64,000 bases of DNA. It comes from Leptidea sinapis (taxonomy: Eukaryota > Arthropoda > Insecta > Lepidoptera > Pieridae). Both the position numbers and the translations under genes were made by a program. Below the pieces are notes generated by a model. The model searched no databases, was not told where the DNA came from, and was given only the letters and a program-made list of their open reading frames with translations. The stretch covers positions 15,848,001-15,912,000 of the forward strand of contig NC_066268.1 in assembly GCF_905404315.1 (NCBI RefSeq), in the 5' to 3' direction. Below, in pieces: positions 11,090 to 23,547 of the stretch (position 1 is its first letter; each line of letters starts with the position of its first letter).

Positions 11090-12540
11090 TTTGAAGAAAT
11101 ATTACACTTTAATGCTGGCTTTGTGTTGAACCGGATAATTTACTATTTACCCTATTTTTATTCTATATATGACTACATACTCCTGATGTCGCGTCTAAAA
11201 ATCTTCCTATCATACACTACCAATTGATAATCTGCACCATTCACTTTCCTCATTTCAGACAGTCTGAGTTTTTGCTTTTTTACGTCTCGTTTCGAAAGGA
11301 GATTAAAAGGTTGTAAAGCTGAACTATTGAAACATACTCTTAAAAGTTGTCCCTACGTTTCAATTTACTTTGACTAGGACTTACTTTCAGCAATTCTTAA
11401 GAAAACCTTGTAAGCGTTTAAATAATTGTTGGAAGATTGCTATTTTTTTTTATTTGATTGTTTTATGTAAGAATTACGTGTACGTAGATACAACGTTACA
11501 AGATGATGCCAATTATACAAAAAATCGTATAATATTAATCAATCATCTTTACGGTACAGATGTAATTTTAATAATTTTTTATAATAAATAAAATACATAT
11601 GTAAAAGATGCTGGGTCGAAGATTTGACGGTTAATTAACAAGATATGAAAAAGACGTGAAGATAGGGATAGGAGTAGAAACAACTGAGGCTCTTAGGAGA
11701 TGTTGAATATTCTTTGAGATGGAGTATGAAGTTCGTTGTACGTTGATCAGGATCCAAGTGCTATTCAACCGTTGCCTTGCTGGCAGAGCGCTTGTGACTT
11801 TTACGTAGTAAGGAAAAACAAAATTTAAGTTACTTGTGGCACACAAATACTCAGTGTGAGCGGTGATTCTGGCACAGTCATTTTCAGGGCTGCCCATCTT
11901 AAATTTAATCTTGTCGATCCAACCCACAGCCATCGATATAGCGCCTCCGAATTTCCTGGCTGACCCTGTGCTTATTCCAAGTAATAATTTCCTAATGCAG
12001 ATAGAGACACTAATATTTTATGCATACAATCAATAGATCTTGATTAGAACTGAAGATTGAAACGTAAACAAGCACCTTAGCTTCTTCTATTCAAAAGATA
12101 TTCTACACGAAAATTATTTAATGCAATAAAATTTAGGAGTCCAATCATGCGGAACAATGCAGACTCATCACTCAACCTAAGAAAATCTTGGATTATTTAG
12201 TTATAATGATACTTTTGATGTGAATAATATTTATATGTTATATAACCACATTTTATTTTTGCGGTCAAACTACCCTGGTGGGCTATAAAGTGTTTGTTTT
12301 TGTATTCGTTATCGGATTCCAGGCGTTCAAGGTTTCAAAAGTATCTCCCATCAGGTAGTCAGTATTCCATGTCTTGAGTATCAAAAAAAGAAAAATCTAT
12401 GATCATTGGGAATCAGTAGGTATTGCTGCCAAGGAGACTGTAAAAATTTTCTACCCCAAAGTGAACCCGGCAAACAGTGATAATTACAGAAGAAAAAGCT
12501 TTTGGTGACTTAAGTGACTTATTTCTCCCTCCTCCTAGGT
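11090..12540. other. No gene or named repeat recognised
   Basis: The open frames at 11370-11591 (+) and 11631-11933 (-) have no recognisable motif. I regard them as chance. Confidence 0.3.
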
Positions 12541-12544
12541 AGCT

Positions 12545-12630
12545 TCGTTTTTTACTGGAGAGGAAGACAAACGAGCGAACGAGCTACGCGATGATCGCCG
12601 ACCAAGTTCTCCTAGAACACTAGAGATTTT
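12545..12630 (-). mobile_element. Jockey-like LINE, 3' terminal scrap
   Basis: Read on the minus strand it is a diverged copy of the last about 85 bases of the LINE at 50583-53972, including the CTCGTTTGTC block and the run that becomes the A tail. No coding content survives. Confidence 0.5.
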
Positions 12631-12639
12631 TAGAACGTT

Positions 12640-13540
12640 ACATATTGTATCGTTAGATTTGTTAATGTTATAAGTCAATAAAAATTATTTGATTGTTCTT
12701 GATCATAGTAAAAAATTGTTTGTATTCGGACCACTTTTTATTTTTATTATCCGAAGAAAATAATAAGCATAATTTAAGAGTCAGCCTCCCAACTTTCACA
12801 GCGCCTTTATCAATTTTTAACAGTTTGCAGAACACAATAAAATCAGCATAACTTGCGCATTCATGACATGTATCTTCCAGCTGACAACATAGAGGAAACA
12901 AATGACATTTAAAAGGTATCTATTTGTTAAAAAAAATTGAGCATACTTCATGAGTCTATGAATAATTGAATATACCGCGATGTTAATAAGTTTTATTTTT
13001 AAATTAAAACTGATAAACAATATGAAAGTGTGTTAAAATATAAAGCCATCTAGAATCTTCAAGAATCCAATAAGCTGCCATTGCAACCCTTTATGCATCA
13101 AAACGCCGTGATCTATCTCGGCTTCATTGAGCTAATCTCTTTGTTTATGATATTCTCTCAACCTATTGCATACTGACCTCTATTGTGTATTCTATTTTCA
13201 AAATACAAAAGCTGTTTCAGTACTTTATCGATCTTGTATAATATACAACATTTAACCATTGTTCTGGCATGAAATATCTTTTTATTATTTATCATTTAAA
13301 TTCAATCCAGTAATTAAATACTTAATAATAATATTTAACGACATGCTCTATTAAATAAAACGTAACAATAAAACACTTTGAATAACATGTGGCTACTCTA
13401 AGTTTGTAAATGCGTGCAAATATTATAGATACGTTTTTATCTACCAAATACAAGTAAATAATATGGAATTGGAAATTTGAGTAAAGGTAATTTTTTTAAA
13501 TTGAAAATGGGCACAATTGAGTGTAGGGCTCACCTATGTG
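12640..13540. other. No gene or named repeat recognised
   Basis: Minus-strand frames at 12668-12901 and 12817-13020 overlap and carry no known motif. Confidence 0.3.
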
Positions 13541-13554
13541 GTCGCTAAAATTTA

Positions 13555-15200
13555 AAAAAAATCTTTATTATGGAAGAGGAGGACAAACGAGTGTTAGAAG
13601 TCGCCTTAGCGGTCGCCGCTCACACTCTCTTTAAACACTCCAGGAACCGCAGGAGTTTTATAGGCGTCCGCGTTAGTTTTTGAAGTTCCTGCCATATCAT
13701 ATCGTCATGGAAACACTGTATGGAAGTCAAACAAACAGTACGTGACCAACGGATCCATGAAAACTGCAACAAACATCCTGATGCTGAAGATGATATCTGC
13801 GTCTGTGGCGTGTACTGTGAAGATGGACTCAGGTCAAACAGTTTATCGAAACACTCGACGTGTTTCAAATCAACGGTATACTACACAAAATGAAACAACA
13901 GCAGCAAACAATCGAGGCGTTCAGATTAATAGATTTTCCACCACGTGTTTTCCACGTTTTCAACAGCTTTGCGTTACACGCGGTCAAATGGTTCGAGCTT
14001 ATACTGGGGTGCACCAGGCTCCAAATATGGCCGGAGCTGTGCCTTATGTGAAGATGTAAGTAGAAAGCTGAAGTTTCTTCGAAGCCAATTTTCCTTTCCA
14101 TTTCAGATTACCGCGGAGTTGGCAATTGGCTCAAGATTTCAAGACCCAGTATTCCGATATAAGTCAAACATTTTCTGAGAGAAACCTGCATGCCTGACAT
14201 TTAAAATACCATTGATATATTAAATAAACATTGTAGGAGATAGCTAAAAACTTTGGGGAACTACAGCGGTCACGGGCTTCAGGTTTTAGTAATATGCGTT
14301 GACAACCAGGTGGTTGTCAACGCATATTCATACAGGTGTATGCTGCGCTCTGTGAGGAGGCTGGTGGTCCACTTGCAATGACTCTCGGGTAACCTAAGTA
14401 ATGTAAGTTTTAAGTAAGGTCCACGCCGTTGGTTTATTTATCAGATTAATTGCTAAGCGTTCTCTCTAGCTTGTGATAGCCGCCGTTCGTCTAGCGACCA
14501 TAGCAATAGCTGTGTAGTCGGTCGTTGATCAACTGGTGATCCTCTAGCTATACCCAGAGCGGTTGGCTAATTATGCTCTCTTGGCAATAGGTCTGGAGTT
14601 TTTCATATTACAGGAGACTCACGTGATTGGGACTAGTGATGCAACTTCTCATGGACATCCGCAACACCAGGAGACAAGAGATGCATTGTCGATCTTTAAG
14701 TTTGGAGTATGCTCTAAGCTACCGAAGGTACCTAAGTCGTATTAGTTCGGGAAATCTGCAGCAGGTCTTTAATTCCACAAAGTGGTTGAGAACGTCAAGA
14801 ACCTTGTCTCTGAACTGTACTTCAAACATAGAGCTCTGATACCGTGGGCGTTGCCCTAATGTTATGAATAAGAGTCTAATTTTTGTGTGGAAAGAATTCT
14901 CCATGCGTAACAGAAACGGCTGGCTAAAGTTACCAATAGCTGCTTGCGACAACTTGTCCATAACTTCCAGCGGTTGATTCAATTTTTTTTCCTCACGAAC
15001 GACGTACAAAAATTTTACTCGGGAGATTTGCCACCGATAGAAGAATACAAAGGCAGTTTATTTTGTGTTGAGAGTTGCAGTTCAGACCCTCTGTGTCCAC
15101 CGCTTTAATCCAGTTACGATACGCCCATTCTGATGCTGCTCTTACGGACGCATTGTAACAGGGCTGTGATCTGCTACCGATCAGTACTAATGAGTTCATA
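13555..15200 (-). mobile_element. Old Jockey-like LINE copy, heavily decayed
   Basis: Minus-strand fragments in order match the LINE at 50583. At 15199-14993 IGSRSQPCYNASVRAASEWA matches that copy's SQPWFDASVKAAS region; at 15009-14719 LSQAAIGNFSQP matches LSKAALGNFNQP; near 14060 a piece matches CHLWSGAPQYQL; and at 13868-13556 lies the C-terminus and 3' end. Most of the RT palm between about 14700 and 14060 is missing or unrecognisable. It is much older than the copies at 45.5 and 50.6 kb. A perfect hairpin lies inside it at 14291-14328. Confidence 0.7.
14291..14328. repeat. Perfect 17-bp inverted repeat, 4-base loop
   Basis: The left arm AATATGCGTTGACAACC at 14291-14307 is followed by AGGT and then its exact reverse complement at 14312-14328. 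In RNA or single-stranded DNA it would form a stable hairpin. Its perfection contrasts with the decayed LINE around it, so it is younger. Confidence 0.95.
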
Positions 15201-15259
15201 CCCTATAGAGATCAGCTAGGTACTCCAACAGCAAAAGCATTACGATCATCGAGGGCAAC

Positions 15260-17140
15260 CTAAGTAAAAACCCTAGTGTAGAGATGTAAAATGCCATGCA
15301 AAGTGTATGCGCATATAGCATATTAGTTCGCATAGAAGATTCGACATGAATCTAGTTTATTTGACATGAAAACACATTATTGACATTTATTTAAATTGAT
15401 ATGTAATTGTATGGTGTGTAGGGCTACATAATGTTCATGAAATTGTTAAGGAACTAACTTATTCAATTTGATAAGGCCTGAACTTATACTGAACCAGTCT
15501 AAATAGCTTTTGAATAAGCATGTGACCATTTCCTTATAAATTCGAATAGATTAGTTAATATCCCACCCTTTATTGTTTTGTTATATCTCAAAACCTTAAA
15601 ATATAGACCTAACATTCCTTATGAATCACTTATAATTTAGTGAAAACCACTTTAAACATAGTTTAGTCTTTTTTGAGTTTATCGCGAACAGACAGACTTG
15701 ACGTGCGACAATATTTTGTAATATGTAGTGATAAATGTAGATTCATCAAAATAAGTCCCCGCATGTATGCACCTTGATCAAAGATGGCGGACGCACCAAA
15801 ATTTGATTCAAATACCATATCAAAGATAGTCTGTAGCAAAACACAGAAGAAGTCCTAACGTTATTAACTATTTTCAAAGTTCGCATTAGTTCCACAGTTG
15901 CCCCCAACTTCGAATCCCTAGGTGGAAAAACGCCAACGCTTTTTGTCGTAGGAATGCCCTAAACAATGGCCCGCCATAAGACACAATAGTTAAAGCACGC
16001 GATCATAGATTAGTCATGGAAGCTCGCGGTGGCTACTGCCTCCTGCCTAATGCTAGTGGCCCCTTCCCTTTTACTTTCTATGAGCATTTAGACTTTGAAT
16101 AATGATTTCGAACAATGAAATACTAGCATCGATAAGAGAGACAATGGGTAGCATTTTTAAAACACAAACAAGCCACCGAATTATTACATGAATTTATTGG
16201 ATATGCTATGTATTTTTCCTGAATATATCATATTAATAAATTTGGTTAATGAAAATTCTCATTTAAAACGAATTGTTCCTCCTATCCTCCGATTTGCTGA
16301 ATCTCATCCGAGATCGGTGACCTTGAAGACCGTAGACTGCGATGAATCCGACGCGTTTAAAGTTTATAGGGATTTTAAGAGATCGCTATGGAGACTAAAA
16401 CTGAAATACTTACTTATTTTACTACCACTAAAGGAAGTGATAATAATAGTGGTCTATTATTCATTACAAGCAAACCATAGATTGATAAAGTATTTATAAG
16501 ATATCGGCACTTTTTCTAATCGGATACGACTTCGACCCAAACCCAGTAGTCATTATCGTGTTAAATTACAAATGTCCAAAAAAAATTGTTATAAAATGTG
16601 CTAATAATCTAATCCAGGTAAGGCCAAACAGGCTTAACATGGCTGTCTAAAGATTTCAAATAAGGTGTGAAACAGCAAAATGTATAACAGTAAAATACTA
16701 ACTTGATTTGAGCTAATATAATTATCTTCGAGTTTTTAGGTTACTAATCCGACTAAAATTAAATACTTACTAAACTAAAAGGCATGAGTAATTGCATATA
16801 ACGATCCAATGAACACTATGTGCATGAAAATATGCAAAACTATGAGCTCAACTCAGTCCAAAGTTTAAGATTCCCGTTAGAGTTGATTGCATCACTTGAA
16901 CACAAAATACGGCAGCGAATGTGTTCGCGCAAGTTGGAGAGATTTGGATCCGAAGACTAAATAGCAGTTACGTACATCAAATACAAGTAAAGCCGCGCTC
17001 AATTCGCCGAACACTTAGCTGGAAGTTAGACTTAGTCAACCGCCGAACAAAAGCTTTTCGCCGTTCTAATTACAAGATCGACGCTGTATTACTGTATCAT
17101 ATTTGTCGACAATAGCATCCTTTATGTAACAAACAATCGA
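15260..17140. other. No gene or named repeat recognised
   Basis: The longest open frame, 16188-16499 (+, 103 codons), contains a segment around IVPPILRFAESHPRSVTLKT that looks protein-like but matches no family I know. Its flanks look random. The rest is AT-rich without visible structure. Confidence 0.3.
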
Positions 17141-17144
17141 GAAA

Positions 17145-17290
17145 CTGATGAATTTCGGTCTATGTCTGCACCGTGTCTTTGTGTAGGCCTCCCTTTAGTG
17201 GACAACACAATGGAACAAAAGTTGTTCAATAGCGAGGCAGCACCTAATACCCAGGCCCTCCCTCCATTGTTTCGCGTAATGTTCGACTTT
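17145..17290 (-). repeat. Dispersed repeat, inverted relative of 10930-11085
   Basis: The reverse complement contains GAACAACTTTTGTTCCATTG and ACCGAAATTCATCA in the order seen at 10930-11085. It is non-coding. Confidence 0.45.
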
Positions 17291-17629
17291 TATGGATATT
17301 TTCAATGGATCGCTATAATCTGGTGAAGGAAGTTGCGAACTTCGCCATTAATCGCTTCGGTGTTCAGAATGTTCTTGAGGGTTGTACTTAATTAAATGTG
17401 CGGCCAAAACCCCATTATAACATGTATTCCATTGTCACACTTAGTGCTGGATAATCTCCATCTTGTAATAAAAGTACAAGTAAAATTACTTAGCCAGCTC
17501 TGATAACAAATGAAGCACAACTTCTTCACAATGATAAAATACTTACACAATATACTAGGAATCACTGAGCACAAATTAAAAGAATATAGTAAAGCTTAAT
17601 ATATTATTATGCACGTATATTAAACCATT

Positions 17630-17900
17630 ACTGAAAAAAACATTACTGAATTCAAGAAAATATGTGATTTGAATTAATTCAGTTCAAGAAGAAAGAATAA
17701 ACTATACGTGCCGTGTAATTAGGTAGTGTTAAGAGTTTCTTCATAGGTTTTGCTATTCAATTTTACAATAAAATACCAGACACTATACTCAGTAGGACTT
17801 ACTGAACACAAATTTAAGAATAATATTAGTTTCTTTGACAAAGAAGGCTTACTTATGTTAGATTATATAGAATCTTTATATTGGTTATTCACTGATTCTG
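17630..17900 (+). mobile_element. LINE C-terminal remnant, paralog of 37690-38190
   Basis: Short plus-strand pieces read like the end of a CR1/Jockey-group ORF2, with a phrase corresponding to FYNKIPDTIL and then EHKFKNNISFFDKEGLL. The start (GAATTCAAGAAAATATGTGA) and body match, in inverse orientation, two blocks at 38190-38146 and 37840-37690. Those two blocks are separated there by a SINE; here the sequence is continuous, so this copy shows the uninterrupted arrangement. Confidence 0.45.
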
Positions 17901-18440
17901 CGCAGGCTACCTAAAATTATATACTCGTAATAAGTACGCTAAGCATTTTGTAAGTATATGATTTAATATTACAAAATAATGGCAAAGGTTTAATGGCACC
18001 CAAAAAATAATAAGGCCCAAAATAATATAACCACCTACTAAATATTCTGCTTTTAAGAAATCGTCCTGAAAAACTACTGATTTCGGTCAATTTTGTTCTG
18101 GGATTCTGAGAAAATGTTACATTAAATTATCAAACCTGTGCACGTTATGGATAGCATCACTTTTAATCTTAACATTAAACTTGTGGCTAGAAGGGATTTA
18201 CAAAAAAACTTCTATAATGGTAATCCTTCGATATTCAGTGTAATTTTAAAACAACGCCTGAGTAAAGTTTGACCATCTTTTCATGAAAAACAACGAGAAA
18301 TTTTGACTTGTAAACAGAATAATAAGTAATTACATGACATATTTTTGCATTTACAAATAAATTTCAAATTGTAATATAAAAATATGCGCGCATAATCGCC
18401 ACAATTACCACCACTTAATGGTCCCATCTCACTACTACTA
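17901..18440. other. No gene recognised; one ATATGCGCGCATA motif
   Basis: The palindromic motif at 18381-18396 also forms part of both arms of the hairpin at 28457-28530. Nothing else was recognised. Confidence 0.3.
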
Positions 18441-18447
18441 CGTTGAA

Positions 18448-18510
18448 ATACTGTGGTCCTGTGGGTAGTGACGTGACTTTGTAAGATAGGGATCCCAGGT
18501 TCGAAGTCAG
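18448..18510 (+). repeat. tRNA-like SINE fragment
   Basis: GTGGGTAGTGACGTGAC is followed by a B-box-like GGTTCGAAGTC. The spacing fits a tRNA-derived SINE head; no usable anticodon stem is visible. Confidence 0.35.
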
Positions 18511-18579
18511 CAAGTAAACATTTGTAGCATGGTGAGCGTAAGATGTCTTATTCTTATTTTACAATTCCTTGCCCATAAT

Positions 18580-18740
18580 GCAAAGGAGGCTAGGTGGGTA
18601 CCACAGCGGCAACAAGATTCACCTGACAAGCATTAAGTAATGTGCAAGTATACTTGTGTTGTGAAGTGCAGAGCGCCGCAGCTAGTGACATTACTGGGCC
18701 ACTGAGAATTAACATCCTGTGTCTCAAAGTGACGACTCAT
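18580..18740 (+). repeat. Fragment of the A-tailed SINE family
   Basis: Blocks such as GGTGGGTACCACAGCGGCAA, GCGCCGCAGCTAGTGACATT and the TGTCTCAAAGTGACGA stretch appear in the same order as in the complete SINE at 37848-38138. The copy is diverged and lacks the 3' third. Confidence 0.55.
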
Positions 18741-18764
18741 ATACCAAAGTCCCTAGTGGCAAAG

Positions 18765-18970
18765 AATATGTATAGTACAAGTACTCAGTACCTACTGAGC
18801 TAGAGGTCCCGGTTTCGAATCTGAATATGTACATATCTTTGTTTCCGAGTCATGGATGTTTATATATATTTATGTATGTTTAAGTATTTAATATTAGTAT
18901 TAAATACTTATTAAATGTATCGTTGTCTTGCTTCCATAATACCGAGTTTGGAGCAAGATAATTTATGAAA
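18765..18970 (+). repeat. SINE-like repeat with B box
   Basis: TACTGAGCTAGAGGTCCCGG followed by a TTTCGAATC B-box-like motif, an ATTTATGTATGTTTAAGTAT stretch and a TATCGTTGTCTTG block resembles a widespread lepidopteran SINE-type repeat. The family assignment rests on memory of its look only. Confidence 0.4.
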
Positions 18971-19588
18971 AAGTGTGTTAATACTATACCAAAAAGGGGA
19001 TGAATATTATCTCAGAATATTGGGCTGCATTGTAAGCTTGCTCAGAATATTGTTTGGTATAAATTATTATTTAATATATAGATAAGTTTGTCGCGCACAT
19101 AATTCAGTGCAGTTGAAAGTCTCACTTCCGATGATCGGATAATCCATGATAATGGCGACAAAAGAACTTTAACGTACTATGTTGGTGCTATGAAGTTAGC
19201 CAGCACTGAGTACATACAGTATTCAACATCTATTCATATCGACGCGACGGATAAGCCATAGAATATATCGTGTTCATTCGTTTATTAAACAAAAGCGTAT
19301 AGATTTGCAGCAAATACACACAATGAATGATGATAATGGAATCGCTTTGTATGACGCGTTTCAATTCATAGATTTCTGTTTTACGGACAATACTTGATTA
19401 AGCGTTGTGAATGTTACAATGAAGGAGATAATAATGCCAATTTATGTAATCACGATTTTTAAATATACATTGATGAAATGTTTCATTGTCTAGTTGAAAT
19501 CATAAAATGAAGGTAGTTCTGTTTTTCCTTATACCTAATTAGTTTATAGAATAGATAGAAGCGGGAGCGGCTATGCTCGGAGTTTTCC
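18971..19588. other. No gene or named repeat recognised
   Basis: AT-rich, with short imperfect direct repeats of a CTCAGAATATTG motif near 19013 and 19041. Confidence 0.3.
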
Positions 19589-19589
19589 A

Positions 19590-19920
19590 GTGAGATCGAA
19601 TCAGAAATGAGGAGATCCGTAGGAGAACCAAAATTACCGACATAGCCCAAATGATTGCGAAACTGAAGTGGCAGTGGGTAGTGCAGGATGTTCGACGGAC
19701 AGATGGCCGATGGGGCAGTTAAGTCCTCGAATAGCGACCACGTACCGGTTGACGCAGTGTTTGTAGGCCCCCCAAAAGATGGACCGACGAATCTGGTCAA
19801 GATGGCCGGTAAACGTTGGATGAGGGCGGCGCAGGACTGATCGTCGTGAGGATTTTTGGGGAAGGCCTTTGTCCAGCAGTGGACGTCTTTCAGCGGATGA
19901 TGATAATGATGATAGATAGA
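19590..19920 (+). mobile_element. LINE 3' end, C-terminal coding remnant with TGATGA tail
   Basis: The plus strand carries a diverged C-terminus: RRRTKITDIAQMIAKLKWQW, then RRTDGRWGS, RPPKRWTD, and after a frameshift MAGKRWMRAAQD and KAFVQQWTSF. It ends in a TGATGATAATGATGATAG tail. This C-terminus with a TGATGA-type tail is typical of an abundant insect EN-RT LINE. Several stops make it inactive, and only the last about 100 codons are present. Confidence 0.7.
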
Positions 19921-20057
19921 AACGTAAACAGTAAGGTAATAGAAGTGATATAAGTGCTAATTCCTTGAGAAATAACTGTCGTCTAAATATACATTCGGAT
20001 CTTGAGTTACTTGCATATAACGATGTGCGAAAATACGGCAATACAAATCAATAACCT

Positions 20058-20612
20058 AGGCCCTAAGGAATCATTGAGAGTAAAATTCAAAGAAATTAAC
20101 ATCTTGACTGTCGCTTCTCAATATATTCTTGATAATGTAATGTATGTTCATAGGCACATAAACCAGGAACAGACATAAGCTTATAATGCCTACTACTGAG
20201 CTAAGTCTAGTTAGTAAGTCTTTTGTGAGGCGATGTATATGCTTTTATAACAGGATCCCAGAAAATGTTATAAACAAAAGTATTACGTTATTCAAAGGAA
20301 TTGTTAAAAAACGTTTGTGTGGTAAAGGTTACTATAACATAAATGACTTTCTTAATGATACCACAGATTGGGAATGGAGCGACCGCCCTCAGGCTATTAA
20401 ATAATAAGTTAAATTGTACAATGTTACTTTGTAAATGTTACTTTAGTTGTAAAACATATTTTTGATGAAAAAAAAAAGCCCGCTGAGTTTGTTGGGCCCA
20501 TTCTTCTCAGGCCTGAGGCATTCATTTTGGAATGGGTGGTAGTTTTTTTGACTGTCAATAAGTAATGTCACATCCTATTTTGAATAGAAATATTTGAATT
20601 TGAATAAGAATT
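20058..20612 (+). mobile_element. CR1-like LINE 3' fragment
   Basis: The last about 115 codons of ORF2 can be read with one frame change: FKEINILTVASQYI, then LVSKSFVRRCICFYNRIPEN, KRLCGKGYYNINDFLNDTTD and a stop at 20404. The 3' UTR follows and closes with an ATTTGAATTTGAATA tail. The block aligns to the C-terminus of the longer relative at 54890-57775 (FKGKCIHFYNKV, KSYHSTAEYLNDRTAWD). It lies head to head with another copy starting at about 20870. Confidence 0.85.
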
Positions 20613-20869
20613 TATTTATTTTTATAAAATAAGACGATGTTGTTTGGTGTAGTTGCAAGTTGAGAAAGAGTTTCCGCAGTTATATAAATTTAAATTACAC
20701 CACATCGATCTGCCATACATTATTTCCGCATTAAACATTGGAATATAAAAAAAAAAAAATCACGTAATCCAATAGTCCGATTATGTCTCACACAATTGTC
20801 CCAAGTTTTTGTCAGGTGAGTGAATCAAATTCATATATTTTATAAAAAAATACGATTTAAATCACTTTT

Positions 20870-21235
20870 AGAACGTCAAAAACTACCACGCTTTCGAAAA
20901 AGAATGTCTTAGACCTGAGAAGAACAGGCATGAGAATCTCAACGGATTTTTTTTCATAAAAATTTTGTTCTTTAGAATGTAGTAAAATATCGTATATTCA
21001 AAATTTATTATTTCATAGCCTGAGGATGGTCGCTCCATTTCCAATCTGTGGTATCATTAAGAAAGTCATTTATGTTATAATAATCTCTACTACGCAAACG
21101 ATTTTTACAATTCTTTTGAATTTCGTATTACATTTTCTGGGATCATGGCCAACAAAAGACTACCTCGACTTAGCCGAGTAGTAGGCACAACAAGTGTACG
21201 ATAGTTCCACGTGTTAACATTATGATTATCTTAAA
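20870..21235 (-). mobile_element. CR1-like LINE 3' fragment
   Basis: Minus-strand copy of the same 3' UTR and C-terminal region as at 20058-20612, more diverged. It still shows the reverse complement of the GAAAATGTAATACG and CTCGGCTAAGTCGAG blocks. Confidence 0.75.
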
Positions 21236-21320
21236 ATGTGCCCTACCCATTACAATAATGCTTGTATATTACTGCTTCACGGCAAAATAAGACGCCGTTA
21301 TTCCGTTACAACGAATAATA
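21236..21320 (-). repeat. A-tailed SINE fragment, internally deleted
   Basis: CCCTACCCATTACAAT joins directly to TATTACTGCTTCACGGC, two blocks that lie about 150 bases apart in the complete minus-strand copy at 22348-22651. Confidence 0.4.
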
Positions 21321-21414
21321 GTAATATAAAAGTCTAGAAAATAAGGCCCCGGAACAAACCCCAAAAACAGGCACATTTATGTCTTAAAGTGACGTCGCTC
21401 CGAGTTTCGTGTTC

Positions 21415-21490
21415 AATCAAGAACCCTTGCATTGTAATGGGCGGGCCTATCATTCACCATAAGCTGAACGTCTTGCTCGTCAATATACGC
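21415..21490 (+). repeat. A-tailed SINE fragment, 3' part
   Basis: GCATTGTAATGGGCGGGCCT followed by AGCTGAACGTCTTGCTCGTC matches the 3' part of the SINE at 37848-38138. Confidence 0.4.
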
Positions 21491-21697
21491 TATGAAATTT
21501 TGGGATGTAGTCATGGAAACGGATACAGTGTGTAAATATAGTTGCAAAGAATTGCATTACGGTGAAATTATTAAGTGGAGCCGGAAGCACTTTACTTGAA
21601 GTGCAGTGTACACAAGCAATTTGCGTCCGATACATTCAAGAAGGGGACAGTGTTGTAGATTATTACGAAAGGACGATAATATTACAATAACAATAGA

Positions 21698-22163
21698 TAT
21701 TCAAATTCAAATATTTTTATTCAAAATGTGACATAACTTATTGAAAGTCAAAAACTACCACCCATTCCAAACAGAATGCCTCAGACCTGAGAAGAATGGG
21801 CCCAACAAACTCAGCGGACTTTTTTTTAATCAAAAAATATGTTTACAAAGTAATATTGTGCAATTAAACTTATTATTTAATAGTCTGAGGGCGGTTGCTC
21901 CATTTCCATCTGTGGGGCATCATTAAGAAAGTCATTTATGTTATAGTAACATTTACATAAACGCTTCTTGACAATTCCTTTGAATTTCGGAAAACAGTTG
22001 TTTTATACATTTTCTGGGATCATGTTGTAATAGAAATCAATAATTACTAACTCGAAAATCTTTATGTTTGATCATTTATTGTTAACATTATGATTATCGT
22101 AGTTTCTATCAAATTCACTAATGTGCCGATAAACATACATAACATTGTCAAGAATAAGAATAA
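21698..22163 (-). mobile_element. CR1-like LINE 3' fragment
   Basis: The low-coordinate end has the tail (TTCAAATTCAAATATTTTTA on the plus strand) and then the shared 3' UTR. The C-terminal coding part is decayed. It closely resembles the copy at 34953 and, inverted, the one at 20058. Confidence 0.8.
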
Positions 22164-22347
22164 TTAATATGCTTACTGTTAAGTAAATGATTATTTAGGA
22201 CCTAGGTTATAAATAAAGTGAGTAAACCTCTCCTACAAAGATGTTATCTAAGAAAGAACAACTGAGGGTTTATCAGTTAAGGTCGTATGTTTTACGGATT
22301 TTAAATACAAAAGTACACCTTCCTTAAAGGGCGACAACTAAAGTAAT

Positions 22348-22651
22348 TTTTATTTATTTATGACACCATGGGTGGAGACGAGCAGGACGTTCAGCTGATG
22401 GTAATTGATACGCACTGCACAATGCTCCTCAGGATTCTTGAGAAACCCAAAAATTCTGACCGGCACTTCAACTGCGCTCGTCACCTTGGAACATAAGATG
22501 TAAGTCTCATTTACCCAGTAATTTCACTAGCAGCGGCGCCTTTCCGACCGAAACACAGTAATGGTTGCACATTACTGCTTTACGGCAGATATAGGTGCCG
22601 TTGTGTTACCCATAATGTAGCCGGCATCCGGGGCAGAGGATCCTCCCACTG
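22348..22651 (-). repeat. A-tailed SINE, near complete
   Basis: This minus-strand copy runs from CAGTGGGAGGATCC at 22651 to its A-rich tail at about 22348. GTAAT lies on both sides (22343-22347 and 22652-22656), a possible short target duplication. Internal landmarks agree with the copy at 37848-38138: the GGCACC block, GTGCAACCATTACTGTGTTT and the GAACGTCCTGCTCGTCTCC block. There is no tRNA-like head, so the 5' origin is unknown. Confidence 0.75.
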
Positions 22652-22659
22652 GTAATAAA

Positions 22660-23545
22660 CCTGGCCTGTTTTAATCAGTAACAAGTGTATCTAAGATTTG
22701 CAGTATCTTCCTTATATCCTAAGCAAGCATCTTCTTGCGACGAATGTCATTCATGTCAAAATATATGAAATAGTAATGTTATCTAATTAGATCGCGAAGC
22801 TCCCGCAGTCTATTGTGCCCAGGACAATGAGTACTAATTCCTGATCCATGTAACTTCCCCTATTGTTCTCATGTTGACAGATTCTCCTATTATTATTCGC
22901 GAACAATGTGCCCACTTGTGCTACAATGATAATTCAATTCAGACTAGAAACTTTGCTGAATTCTTATCTCATTTACATGATAATGGCTGTTTGAAAGGCA
23001 AAAAGGGGTGTGGTCACCAGAAATTGGAGCCACCATGAAATATATAGTTGCACTTGGAGTTATATTCCACCTTTGACTAGGCTTTTCGCGTGGATTTGTA
23101 TATAAATGCACATAATAATTAATATTCAACAGCACAGACAATGTAGTGATTTACTGAGACGGATTGGTTGAGTCGTTTTGGTCATATAAACTGGATGTAT
23201 AGAAATATTGTAATGTAGAATAGTAATAAGGCATGTTAATATTTATGAAGTGAAAACTTCTTTAACGACGTTTAGCACTTTTCTTGGGATGGCTATGAAA
23301 TGTTAATCTCGCGCCAGGACATGTGACCTGATCGAAAATTCGTAAGACAGTCGTTGAAATTATGGATAAAAGTTGATTTTTCTGAGAGATAAACTTTTAA
23401 ATGTAAAATAATTGCAATAGTTCTAAAGTGTTAAATTTTTTATGTAATATAAGTTGGTATTTTTGTGTACGATTGCGCAATTAATGAATAAATTGTCTTT
23501 AACCACATTATTACTATTTTTACGCAAAACTTTTAGTGTGACCTA
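22660..23545. other. No gene or named repeat recognised
   Basis: AT-rich sequence; short frames only. Confidence 0.3.
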
Positions 23546-23547
23546 CG

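Noticed and set aside
12545..12630. CRISPR-like or satellite arrays anywhere in the window
   Set aside because: No regularly spaced direct repeats with unique spacers were found; repeats are dispersed transposon copies.
16188..16499. 103-codon open frame as host exon
   Set aside because: No domain, no splice sites placed sensibly, random-looking ends.
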